DNA from: DASTGO01 sp035719045
GTDB lineage: Bacteria; Actinomycetota; Actinomycetes; Actinomycetales; Kineosporiaceae
Length of the DNA stretch: 5,930 bases
Assembly (NCBI GenBank): GCA_035719045.1
Contig: DASTGO010000350.1
Location: 1-5,930 of the forward strand
Direction of reading: 5' to 3'
The translations under genes and the position numbers were made by a program. Positions within the stretch are counted from its first letter, which is position 1, and each line of letters starts with the position of its first letter. Positions 1 to 5,650 of this stretch are shown here, one piece after another. The notes under the pieces were generated by a model. It worked only from the letters and a program-made list of their open reading frames with translations. It was not told the DNA's origin and searched no databases.

Positions 1-156
1 CCGGCTCCACGCCCCGCGCCCGGTCACCGGCATCCGCCCGCGTAGACCGGCCGCACCCAGCAGCAACCGGGACGCCCGGGACGGCGGCCCGTCACCGGGC
101 AGCTGGGCGGCCGTGCCGAGCGCGGCCAGGAATCCCAGGCCCGAGGAGTAGTGCAT
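1..156 (-). CDS. N-terminal part of an unrecognised protein, cut by the left edge
   Basis: Read on the minus strand from an ATG at 156-154, this frame stays open for 52 codons to the first base of the window. The protein begins MHYSSGLGFLAALGTAA and continues with a Gly/Arg/Leu-rich stretch. About 47 of 52 codons end in G or C, which matches the certain genes here and is the main reason to call it coding. The ribosome-binding signal is weak: only a TGGGGT-like stretch about five bases before the ATG. Residues 6-17 are apolar and could begin a membrane segment or a hydrophobic helix, but too little is visible to decide. I do not recognise the family. It lies in the same direction as purD but 726 bases downstream of it, so it is unlikely to share a simple operon. 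An alternative is that the high-GC frame is a chance opening; the codon bias argues against this. Confidence 0.5.
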   Translation of the reverse strand, partial: MHYSSGLGFLAALGTAAQLPGDGPPSRASRLLLGAAGLRGRMPVTGRGAWSR

Positions 157-326
157 GGTGACCCCACATTTCTTGACGGACGGGCACGGACGGCCCCACA
201 CATGACCGGTGCGGGCATGCCGACGCCACGGCACCGGCGGAAGGAGAACCCGGGGCCAGGGCCCGCCCTGCGGACCGGGATTCACGCAGGCACCACCGAC
301 CGCCGTACGGATGGCCGGATGCCTTT

Positions 327-357
327 CCCGGCGCACCGCGACGTGCGGTGCGCCGGG
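327..357. terminator. 13-bp perfect stem-loop, candidate terminator
   Basis: CCCGGCGCACCGC (327-339) and GCGGTGCGCCGGG (345-357) are exact reverse complements separated by five bases (GACGT). This is the strongest simple hairpin in the window. No T-tract follows it on either strand, but many actinobacterial terminators lack one. On the minus strand it lies 526 bases past the purD stop and 171 bases before the left-edge gene's ATG, so it could insulate that gene from read-through or act in its leader. It could also be a DNA-level dyad bound by a protein. Confidence 0.5.
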
Positions 358-479
358 CAATGAATCGCCATCGAACGGCGACAGAAAGAAAGGGGTGGAG
401 ATTCCCTGCCGTCACGGCACGGACGGCGCGTCACCGGCGACGGCCGCCCGGCCCACTTCCCCGACGAGGTGACCATCCC

Positions 480-514
480 GGTCAGTAACTCTATGGGCAC
501 ATAGGTGACTGACC
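480..514. promoter_or_regulatory. Nested two-tier inverted repeat (stem-loop or operator)
   Basis: Outer arms GGTCAGT (480-486) and ACTGACC (508-514) are exact reverse complements. Inside them, CTATG (491-495) and CATAG (500-504) are also exact reverse complements around a four-base loop GGCA. The two tiers are separated by a small internal loop (AACT against GTG). As RNA this folds into one neat hairpin. As DNA it is a long symmetric site. It ends directly before an ATG at 515, and the Shine-Dalgarno-like AGGTGA (503-508) sits inside the 3' side of the stem. If a plus-strand transcript is translated from 515, the fold would hide that site. The reading frame from 515 is not convincing, so the role is open. 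Confidence 0.45.
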
Positions 515-726
515 ATGATTTCTCCAAGATCCGAGTGCCTCGCGTGTGCCGGAGAATTCGAAGGCCCCACACGGCAGTCGGGGGGAGCACATTTCAGCCG
601 GACACAGCAGGAACACCCGGTGATGCCGAACTATGCGATTCCAGGATTGGTGCAGACATGTGGAATTGCCCACGGGAAATGCGTGAACCCGCTGAACGCT
701 AGGCCACCGCGCAGCCCGGGAGGGCC

Positions 727-747
727 GGAACGAGGTGATCTCGTTCC
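727..747. terminator. 8-bp perfect stem-loop, candidate terminator
   Basis: GGAACGAG (727-734) and CTCGTTCC (740-747) pair exactly around a five-base loop GTGAT. On the minus strand it lies 136 bases after the purD stop codon, a plausible place for transcription to end. On the plus strand it lies 24 bases after the TAG (700-702) that closes the weak frame from GTG 505. There is no T-tract. The stem is clear; the terminator role is inferred from position only. Confidence 0.4.
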
Positions 748-770
748 TCCACCGGAGCCCGCACCCGGCC

Positions 771-832
771 GTTCAGGGGAGCACCGTTCAAGGGAGCACC
801 GTTCAGGGGAGCACCGTTCGGGGGAGAGCACC
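771..832. repeat. Four tandem copies of a 15-bp unit
   Basis: The unit GTTCAGGGGAGCACC occurs at 771-785, again with one change at 786-800, exactly at 801-815, and in a longer diverged form (17 bases, GTTCGGGGGAGAGCACC) at 816-832. Copies 1 and 3 are identical. The period is a multiple of three, so frames through it give pentapeptide repeats (EHRSG on plus, CSPER on minus), but neither frame has other support as a gene. It lies 50-112 bases past the purD stop. Slippage-generated repeat is the simplest reading; a repeated protein-binding site is possible. Confidence 0.75.
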
Positions 833-882
833 ACAGCCCTCGGCCGAGCCCACCGCAGCGGGCCCGCAGGCTCCGGCGCCGG

Positions 883-2169
883 TCAGCGGGTGGGGACCGC
901 CGGCAGGGTGACGGCGCCCGCGGCGGCGGCCGCGATGTCCGTCCGGTGGTGGCTGCCGTCGAGTTCGATCCGGTCGACGGCCGCGTAGACCCGTTCCCGG
1001 GCCGCGGTCAGGTCCGCGCCGGTCGCGACGACCGAGAGCACCCGCCCGCCGGCGCTGACCACCTCGCCACCGGCATCCCGTCTGGTCCCGGCGTGCAGCA
1101 CCCAGGCGCCGTCGGCGGTGGCCTCCTCCAGCCCCAGGATCGGGTCACCGGACCGCGGGGTCCCGGGGTAGCCCTCAGCGGCCACGACGACGGTCACGGC
1201 GCACTCCTCACGCCAGCGCAGCGCCGGCAGCTCCGCCAGCCGCCCGGACGCGGCGGCCGCGAGCAGCCCGGCCAGCGGGGTGGCCAGCCGGGCCAGCACC
1301 ACCTGGGTCTCGGGGTCACCGAAGCGGGCGTTGAACTCGACCACGCGCAGGCCGTGGGAGGTCAGGGCGAGGCCGCAGTAGAGCACGCCGGCGAACGGGG
1401 TCCCCCGGCGGGCCATCTCGTCGACGGTCGGCTGGGCCACCCGGGACACCACGTCCTCGACCAGCCCGGCCGGTGCCCACGGCAGCGGGGAGTAGGCGCC
1501 CATCCCGCCGGTGTTCGGGCCGCTGTCGCCGTCACCGACCCGCTTGAAGTCCTGCGCGGGAGCCAGCGGGACGACCGTCCGGCCGTCGGTGATGCAGAAC
1601 AGGGACACCTCGGGACCGTCGAGGTACTCCTCGACGACGACCCGCCCGTCCGGACGGGACAGGCAGGCCGAGGCGTGCGCCAGGGCGGCGTCGGCATCGT
1701 CGGTGACCACGACGCCCTTGCCGGCGGCCAGCCCGTCGTCCTTCACCACGTACGGGGGGCCGAACGCGCGCAGGGCCTCGGCCACCTCGGCGACCTCGGT
1801 GCACAGGCGGGCCATCGCGGTCGGTACGCCCGCGGCGGCCATCACCTCCTTGGCGAAGGCCTTGCTCCCCTCCAGCCGGGCCGCCTCCTGCGACGGCCCG
1901 AAGCAGGCGATCCCGCGCGCCCGCACGGCGTCGGCCGCCCCCGCCACCAGCGGCGCCTCCGGACCGACGACGACGAGGTCGACGGCCAGCTCGGCGGCGA
2001 GCGCGGCGATCGCGGGCGGATCGGCCAGGTCGACGGGTCGGCACAGCGCGATCGCGTCGATGCCGGGATTGCCGGGAGCCGCGATCACGGCGTCCACCGA
2101 GGGGTCGGCGGCCAGGGAACGGACCAGGGCGTGCTCGCGGGCACCGGAGCCGATGACGAGGACCTTCAC
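883..2169 (-). CDS. purD: Phosphoribosylamine-glycine ligase (GAR synthetase)
   Basis: This cytosolic enzyme joins glycine to 5-phosphoribosylamine using ATP, giving glycinamide ribonucleotide, the second step of de novo purine synthesis. The 428 residues match the usual PurD length and the ATP-grasp order is complete. There is an N-terminal nucleotide-binding loop GSGAREHAL (residues 7-15), GPEAPL (69-74), GSKAFAK (101-107), and the ATP-grasp lysine/glycine loop KDDGLAAGKG (143-152). These are followed by QDFKRVGDGDSGPNTGGMGAYSP in pieces across 206-228, the metal-binding FNARFGDPETQ (279-289), and a C-terminal HRTDIA (408-413). The open frame extends upstream to an ATG at 2277, but the extra 36 residues are low-complexity and unlike PurD. 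The GTG at 2169 begins the conserved KVLVIGSG and is chosen. A GGTGGGG stretch lies just before it, rather close for a ribosome site; see the promoter entry for a leaderless alternative. Other purine genes are not next to it in this window. Confidence 0.97.
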   Translation of the reverse strand: MKVLVIGSGAREHALVRSLAADPSVDAVIAAPGNPGIDAIALCRPVDLADPPAIAALAAELAVDLVVVGPEAPLVAGAADAVRARGIACFGPSQEAARLEGSKAFAKEVMAAAGVPTAMARLCTEVAEVAEALRAFGPPYVVKDDGLAAGKGVVVTDDADAALAHASACLSRPDGRVVVEEYLDGPEVSLFCITDGRTVVPLAPAQDFKRVGDGDSGPNTGGMGAYSPLPWAPAGLVEDVVSRVAQPTVDEMARRGTPFAGVLYCGLALTSHGLRVVEFNARFGDPETQVVLARLATPLAGLLAAAASGRLAELPALRWREECAVTVVVAAEGYPGTPRSGDPILGLEEATADGAWVLHAGTRRDAGGEVVSAGGRVLSVVATGADLTAARERVYAAVDRIELDGSHHRTDIAAAAAGAVTLPAVPTR

Positions 2170-2175
2170 GGCCCC

Positions 2176-2207
2176 ACCGTAGCGACCCCGGCGGAGTTCC
2201 CGGTCAA
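2176..2207 (-). promoter_or_regulatory. Candidate purD promoter, possibly leaderless
   Basis: On the minus strand TTGACC (2207-2202) resembles a -35 box and TACGGT (2181-2176) fits the actinobacterial -10 pattern TAnnnT. The spacer is 20 bases, longer than ideal. Only six bases (GGGGCC) separate the -10 box from the purD GTG, so transcription would start at or next to the start codon, giving a leaderless message, which is common in actinobacteria. The long spacer keeps this tentative. Confidence 0.3.
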
Positions 2208-2241
2208 AGCCCCCGACGGCGACCGCCCCGGGACGACGACG

Positions 2242-2275
2242 GCCCGGGCCACCCCAGCAGAGAGGTGACCCGGGC
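2242..2275. terminator. GC-rich stem-loop between the SRPBCC gene and purD
   Basis: GCCCGGG (2242-2248) pairs with CCCGGGC (2269-2275), and CACC (2250-2253) pairs with GGTG (2264-2267). There is one mismatched position between the tiers and a ten-base loop. It lies 69 bases downstream of the SRPBCC stop and upstream of the candidate purD promoter. It therefore fits a terminator separating the two minus-strand genes, or an upstream site for purD control. No T-tract follows. Confidence 0.4.
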
Positions 2276-2300
2276 ACGTCGTGGAATCGCGGCGACCCGT

Positions 2301-2324
2301 CGTCCGGCCCCGCAGGACCGGACG
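2301..2324 (-). terminator. Candidate terminator after the SRPBCC gene
   Basis: CGTCCGG (2301-2307) and CCGGACG (2318-2324) are exact reverse complements around a ten-base loop. In the minus direction the stem begins about 20 bases after the stop codon at 2346-2344, a typical terminator position. With a three-base bulge the pairing can be redrawn as nine pairs (CCCGT plus CCGG against CCGGACGGG, 2296-2326). No T-tract is present. Confidence 0.35.
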
Positions 2325-2343
2325 GGAGGTCCGCCCCCGAACC

Positions 2344-2769
2344 TCAGCCGGCCTCGACCGGGGCGACGAGGAAGGCGTCGAGCCGTTGCAGGACGATTTC
2401 CGCCGTGGTGGTGGAGGACCGGAACAGCTCGCTGAGATTGGCCAGGAAGCCCGCGGGTTCGGCGACCATGGAGACCGTCACCCGGGTCTGCCGGTCGTTC
2501 TCCGGGTGCAGCCGGAACTCCCCGTCGAAGGCCGGGCCGGACAGGGCCTTCCAGGACACCCGGTGTTCCCGTGGATGGGGGATGGCGCAGACCGGGACCT
2601 CTCGGGTGGAGTGGCCGTCCCGGACGGAGAAGGTGTAGCGCTCATGAGCCGTCTTGACGACGTCCTCCAGCCCGACCACGAATCTCGGCCAGCTGCCGAC
2701 GTCCCTCAGTCTCGTCTCGACGTCCGCGACGGGCAGGTTGACGACGGCCGTCGCCTCTTGGTGCGTCAT
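2344..2769 (-). CDS. SRPBCC (START-like / polyketide cyclase-type) family protein
   Basis: A 141-residue soluble protein of the size and pattern of the SRPBCC helix-grip fold, whose members bind hydrophobic ligands in a deep pocket. The visible order fits. A first beta strand (residues 4-12) leads to a helix with DVGSWPRFVVGLEDVV (23-38), the usual W-P-x-F turn followed by a strand. Next come antiparallel strands containing HRVSWKALSGPAFDGEFRLHP (69-89 in part) and TRVTVSMVAEP (95-105). The protein closes with the long C-terminal helix (about 108-135). There is no signal peptide or membrane segment. The ATG at 2769 is firm: AGGGGG (2780-2775) lies five bases before it. The ligand and reaction cannot be read from sequence; many such proteins are annotated only as polyketide cyclase/dehydrase or lipid-transport-like. 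It is divergent from the FUSC membrane gene, sharing a short control region, which might hint at a common hydrophobic or aromatic compound, but that is inference. Confidence 0.85.
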   Translation of the reverse strand: MTHQEATAVVNLPVADVETRLRDVGSWPRFVVGLEDVVKTAHERYTFSVRDGHSTREVPVCAIPHPREHRVSWKALSGPAFDGEFRLHPENDRQTRVTVSMVAEPAGFLANLSELFRSSTTTAEIVLQRLDAFLVAPVEAG

Positions 2770-2838
2770 CGTTACCCCCTCAGGTCGCCGCTTGCCACGG
2801 CCCCCCGCGGGCGAGTCCGGGATCGGGACGGCCCGTGG

Positions 2839-2866
2839 CTGACCGCCGTCGTGCGGAGCGGATACT
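2839..2866 (+). promoter_or_regulatory. Candidate promoter for the FUSC gene
   Basis: CTGACC (2839-2844) and GATACT (2861-2866) resemble -35 and -10 boxes with a 16-base spacer. Each matches four of six consensus positions. Transcription would begin near 2873, downstream of the earliest possible GTG start at 2835, so this promoter would favour the later starts at 2898 or 2928. It is only a pattern match. Confidence 0.27.
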
Positions 2867-2897
2867 CCTCACCGACAAGCCACACGCTACGACTGCC

Positions 2898-4058
2898 ATG
2901 AGGGCACGACTGAGGGACGATCGTCCGGTGACCAGGGAATTCGACTCCGGGCAGGGGCGACGGCAGGCACTCGCGGGGCTGGCCCGCGCCCGGCTCGCAC
3001 TGGGTGCCACACGCTGGCGGACGGCGGCCTGGGGGGCCGGGCAGAGCGCGCTGGCGGGCTGCCTGGCCTGGGAGGCGGGGGTTCAGGTGCTGCACCACCC
3101 GTCGCCGTACTTCGCGGCCGTCGCCGCGATCGTCTGCCTGGGGACCACCCAGGTCAACCGGTTGCGCCGGGTGGGTGAACTCGCGGTCGGGGTCACCGTC
3201 GGGGTCGGCATCGCCGACCTGGTGGTCCACCAGATCGGGCGCGGAGGCTGGCAGATCGGCCTGGTCGTGCTCCTGGCGATGAGCGTCGCCCTGCTGCTGG
3301 ACGGCGGCACCGTGATCGTCAACCAGGCCGCCCTGCAGGCCGTCTTCGTGACCGTCCTGCCGCCTCCGGTGGGCGGTCTCGTCACCCGGTGGGAGGACGC
3401 CCTGCTCGGCGGGGCCATCGCCCTCGCGGTGGCGTTCGCCCTGCCGGCCGACCCTCGGCCCGCCCTGCGCCGGGAATGCGCCGCGGTCATCCTCACCACG
3501 CGAGAGGCCCTGCTGCTGGCCGTGCGGGCCGCCACGGCGGGGGACGTCGACGGCGCCACCGAGGCACTGGACCTCGGTCGTGGCACCCATCCGGCCCTGG
3601 TCCGCTGGGCGGGGGCGATCACCTCCGCCCGGGAGGTCAGCCGGCTGTCCCCGCTGCGCCGGCATGCGGAGGCCGAGATCGCCGCCCACGAGGCCGCCCA
3701 GCCCGCCGTCGACCGGGCGGTCCGGAACCTGCGGGTGGCCCTGCGGCGGGTGGTCGCCGCCGTCGAGGACGCCGCCGCGGGCGAGGCTCCGCTGCCGGCA
3801 CCGGTGCTGGACATCCTGGCCGATCTCGCCGGGGTGCTGCGGACCATCCCGTCCGGGCTGCGGGACCCCGACGGCGAGGGCGGCCGGCGGGCCATCCAGG
3901 CCGTGCTGGCCCTGGCCCGGCGGCTGGACGTCGACGCCCTCCAGGCCACCAGCCTGTCGGCGACCGTGATCGTGGCCCAGGTCCGCTCCGTGGTGGTCGA
4001 CCTGCTGCACCTGCCCGGAATGCCCGACCGCGGACGCCGGGACGTCCTGCCCCGGTGA
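2898..4058 (+). CDS. FUSC family / aromatic acid exporter-type membrane protein
   Basis: A predicted inner-membrane protein of 386 residues from this ATG. The N-terminal half shows about six hydrophobic helices (residues roughly 44-62, 71-84, 93-110, 119-135, 139-157, 167-183). The loop between helices two and three carries TQVNRLRRVGELAVGV, the Arg-rich turn followed by a G-V-rich helix typical of the FUSC/ArAE-like fold. From about 185 on it is a long, Ala/Arg/Glu-rich, mostly helical region likely in the cytoplasm. Known relatives export aromatic carboxylic acids or are uncharacterised; the substrate here is unknown. The start is uncertain. GTG 2835 gives 407 residues, but its first codons have poor third-position G/C. 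ATG 2898 lacks a ribosome site. GTG 2928 has GAGGGA ten bases before it and marks where codon bias becomes typical. It is divergent from the SRPBCC gene and converges on the aminotransferase, leaving 39 bases between stops. Confidence 0.88.
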   Translation: MRARLRDDRPVTREFDSGQGRRQALAGLARARLALGATRWRTAAWGAGQSALAGCLAWEAGVQVLHHPSPYFAAVAAIVCLGTTQVNRLRRVGELAVGVTVGVGIADLVVHQIGRGGWQIGLVVLLAMSVALLLDGGTVIVNQAALQAVFVTVLPPPVGGLVTRWEDALLGGAIALAVAFALPADPRPALRRECAAVILTTREALLLAVRAATAGDVDGATEALDLGRGTHPALVRWAGAITSAREVSRLSPLRRHAEAEIAAHEAAQPAVDRAVRNLRVALRRVVAAVEDAAAGEAPLPAPVLDILADLAGVLRTIPSGLRDPDGEGGRRAIQAVLALARRLDVDALQATSLSATVIVAQVRSVVVDLLHLPGMPDRGRRDVLPR

Positions 4059-4078
4059 TCACCGGCCCGTGCCACGGG
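4052..4078. terminator. Palindrome and stem-loop between two convergent genes
   Basis: CCGGTGATCACCGG (4052-4065) is a perfect 14-base palindrome containing the FUSC stop codon TGA (4056-4058). Directly after it, CCCGT (4066-4070) pairs with ACGGG (4074-4078) around GCC. The gap to the aminotransferase stop is only 39 bases, so any terminator for both genes must lie here. No T-tract is seen. The first element, with no loop, is more like a DNA-level dyad than a good RNA hairpin. Confidence 0.3.
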
Positions 4079-4097
4079 GACGCCCGGGAACCTCGGG

Positions 4098-5558
4098 TCA
4101 GAGAGCGGACTCGACCTCGCCGATCGCCTCGTCGAGCAGGGCCAGGCCGTAGCGGGCCTCCTCCTCGGTGATGGTCAGCGGCGGGACCACGTGGGTCCGG
4201 CTCCCGTTGACGAACGGCAGCAGCCCCCGCCTCCGGCAGGCCGCGCCGAGCTGCACCATCGGGGCGTTCGCCTCGCCCGCGGCGTTGAACGGGACCAGGG
4301 GTTCCCGGGTGGACCGGTCCCGGACCAGCTCCACCGCCCAGAAGGCACCCGTCCCGCGGACCTCGCCGACGATCTCGTGCCGGGCCGCCAGCTCCGCCAG
4401 ACCCGGGCCGAACGCCTCCGCACCGAGCCGGGCCGCATGCTCGACGACGCCCTCCTCGGCCATCGCGGTGATCGTGGCGACCGCGGCGGCGCAGGCCAGC
4501 GGGTGCCCGGAGTAGGTCAGCCCGCCCGGGAACACCCGGTCGGCGAAGGTCCGGTAGATCTTCTGGGACACCAGCACCCCGCCCAGCGGGACGTAGCCGG
4601 AGTTCACCCCCTTGGCGAAGGTGATCAGGTCTGGCACGACGGCGTCACCCGGCAGCGGATCGCCGGCGGCGTCGCAGTTGGCCAGCTCCACGGCGAACCA
4701 GCGACCGGCCCGGCCGAAGCCGCTCATCACCTCGTCGGCGATCCAGATGATCCCGTACCGGTCGCACAGCTCCCGGACCCCGCGCAGGTACCCCGGCGGC
4801 GGGACCATGATCCCGGCCGTCCCGGGGATGGACTCCAGGACGATCGCGGCGATCGTCGAGGGACCCTCCAGCTGGATCAGCTGCTCCAGGTGTTCCAGGG
4901 CCCGGGCGCACTCCTCCTCCTCGGTCGTCGCGTGGAACGCCGAGCGGTACAGGAACGGCCCGAAGAAGTGGACGATGCCCTCGGCGCCGTAGTCGTTCGG
5001 CCAGCGGCGCGGGTCCCCGGTGAGGTTGATCGCGGTCGTGGTGTTGCCGTGGTAGCTGCGGTACCGGGAGAGCACCTTGCGACGGCCGGTGTGCAGCCGG
5101 GCCATCCGGACGGCGTTCTCGATCGCGTCGGCGCCGCCGTTGGTGAAGAAGACGTGGGTGAAGTCCTGCCCCGGCGCCCGCTCCACGATCAGCCGGGCGG
5201 CCTCGGACCGGGCGGCGTTGGCGTGCTGCGGGGCGATCGTGGCGAGCCTGGCGGCCTGCTCCTGGATCGCGGCGACGACCTTCGGATGCCCGAGCCCGAG
5301 GTTGGTGTAGACGAGCTGGCTGGAGAAGTCCAGGTAGCGGGTGCCGTCCCCGTCCCACACCCAGGACCCCTCGCCACCGGCCACGACCAGCGGGTTGAGC
5401 GTCGACTGCGCCGACCAGGAGTGGAACACGTGGGCGCGGTCGAGCTCATAGGTCCGCGCGGCCCCGGCGGGGTCGGCCTCGGGCGTCGGCGCGGTCGCCG
5501 GCAGCGGCGGGCGGGAGGAACCGGGCAGGGAACCGGGGGCCGGGACCGTCGTCGTCAT
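4098..5558 (-). CDS. Class III PLP-dependent aminotransferase (aspartate aminotransferase family)
   Basis: A soluble fold-type I enzyme of 486 residues that moves an amino group from an amine or omega-amino acid to a keto acid. Class III marks are complete. YLDFSSQLVYTNLGLGHP (75-92) is the N-terminal substrate region, and TNGGADAIENAVRMAR (139-154) holds the phosphate-binding turn. SYHG (168-171) stacks on the cofactor, and IADEVMSGFGRAG (273-285) carries Asp275 for the pyridine nitrogen. FAKGVNSGYVPLGG (314-327) has the Schiff-base Lys316, and GLTYSGHPLAC (346-356) the second-subunit phosphate contact. The overall wording resembles proteins annotated as aspartate aminotransferase family or taurine-pyruvate aminotransferase, but the amino donor cannot be fixed from motifs. 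The first 30 residues are a Pro/Ala-rich tail not needed by the fold; the catalytic part starts near residue 38. ATG 5558 is preceded by AGGGTGG, which may be a ribosome site or part of a -10 box. Two symmetric elements upstream suggest its own repressor or activator. Confidence 0.93.
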   Translation of the reverse strand: MTTTVPAPGSLPGSSRPPLPATAPTPEADPAGAARTYELDRAHVFHSWSAQSTLNPLVVAGGEGSWVWDGDGTRYLDFSSQLVYTNLGLGHPKVVAAIQEQAARLATIAPQHANAARSEAARLIVERAPGQDFTHVFFTNGGADAIENAVRMARLHTGRRKVLSRYRSYHGNTTTAINLTGDPRRWPNDYGAEGIVHFFGPFLYRSAFHATTEEEECARALEHLEQLIQLEGPSTIAAIVLESIPGTAGIMVPPPGYLRGVRELCDRYGIIWIADEVMSGFGRAGRWFAVELANCDAAGDPLPGDAVVPDLITFAKGVNSGYVPLGGVLVSQKIYRTFADRVFPGGLTYSGHPLACAAAVATITAMAEEGVVEHAARLGAEAFGPGLAELAARHEIVGEVRGTGAFWAVELVRDRSTREPLVPFNAAGEANAPMVQLGAACRRRGLLPFVNGSRTHVVPPLTITEEEARYGLALLDEAIGEVESAL

Positions 5559-5564
5559 GCCGCC

Positions 5565-5570
5565 ACCCTA
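5565..5570 (-). promoter_or_regulatory. Candidate -10 box of a leaderless aminotransferase promoter
   Basis: TAGGGT (5570-5565, minus strand) fits TAnnnT and is separated from the ATG by six bases (GGCGGC), the same arrangement seen before purD. Transcription would start at or near the ATG. No good -35 box lies 16-19 bases further up; that position is next to the dyad at 5594-5608, so the promoter may need an activator. The same bases can be read as a ribosome site, AGGGTGG, so this is tentative. Confidence 0.3.
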
Positions 5571-5588
5571 GGACGGCCCGGACCGTCC
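5571..5588. promoter_or_regulatory. 18-bp dyad directly upstream of the aminotransferase -10 box
   Basis: GGACGG (5571-5576) and CCGTCC (5583-5588) are exact reverse complements. The centre CCGG (5578-5581) is itself palindromic, leaving one non-matching pair of positions (5577 and 5582). It would occupy the spacer of the candidate promoter, where a bound repressor would block transcription. In very GC-rich DNA such symmetry can be chance. Confidence 0.35.
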
Positions 5589-5593
5589 CGGAC

Positions 5594-5608
5594 CTGACAA
5601 CCTGTCAG
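5594..5608. promoter_or_regulatory. CTGACA-N3-TGTCAG inverted repeat, candidate operator
   Basis: CTGACA (5594-5599) and TGTCAG (5603-5608) are exact reverse complements around three bases. Its centre is about 43 bases upstream of the aminotransferase ATG. If the message is leaderless, this is the -35 region, a standard place for a dimeric regulator. It is less GC-rich than its surroundings, which makes chance symmetry less likely. The size and short spacer would suit a GntR- or TetR-like dimer, but no regulator gene is in the window and the family is a guess. Confidence 0.45.
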
Positions 5609-5650
5609 CCTCGGCCGCCCCTGGCCGTCACCTCGCAACCCCCGGCAGGG

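Larger units (their letters stand above)
157..882. other. Long gene-poor region with several stem-loops and a tandem repeat
   Basis: No convincing gene fills these 726 bases between purD and the left-edge gene. Open frames exist, for example ATG at 515 and GTG at 505 on the plus strand. Their third-position G/C is only about 55-60%, against about 90% in neighbouring genes, and their products match no family I know. The stretch from about 480 to 700 is visibly less GC-rich than the rest of the window. Structure is concentrated here: a 13-bp perfect stem at 327-357, a nested inverted repeat at 480-514, an 8-bp perfect stem at 727-747 and four tandem 15-bp units at 771-832. A 10-bp palindrome (CCGGCGCCGG, 873-882) touches the purD stop codon. 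The region could be purD 3' flank plus a leader for the left gene, a remnant of acquired DNA, or the site of a small RNA. The sequence alone does not choose between these. Confidence 0.6.

Noticed and set aside
505..702. Plus-strand frame from GTG 505, ending 24 bases before a stem-loop
   Set aside because: Position before a hairpin is tempting, but third-position G/C is about 55%, there is no ribosome site, and the product shows no known pattern.
631..834. Minus-strand frame with CSPER pentapeptide repeats, possible Cys-rich or peptide-precursor gene
   Set aside because: The repeated peptide is only the translation of the 15-bp DNA repeat, and the rest of the frame lacks host codon bias and homology.
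157..882. Possible tRNA, tmRNA or known riboswitch in the long gap
   Set aside because: No T-loop-like GTTCGAATC sequence, CCA end or recognised riboswitch core was found on either strand by eye.
515..988. Plus-strand frame from ATG 515 with a Shine-Dalgarno-like AGGTGA and an IPGLVQT stretch loosely like DUF5753 regulators
   Set aside because: Third-position G/C is only about 60%, no other part of a DUF5753 protein is visible, and the frame runs through the tandem repeat and into the end of purD on the opposite strand. One short resemblance is not enough.
946..2268. 440-residue plus-strand frame antisense to purD
   Set aside because: Long antisense frames are expected opposite GC-rich genes; its composition is Gly/Arg/His-rich with no family pattern.
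2170..2277. 36-residue N-terminal extension of PurD from ATG 2277
   Set aside because: PurD proteins start at the KVLVIGSG motif; the extension is low-complexity and overlaps the candidate promoter and a stem-loop.
4191..5597. 468-residue plus-strand frame antisense to the aminotransferase
   Set aside because: Same reason: a codon-bias shadow of a certain gene, with low-complexity product.
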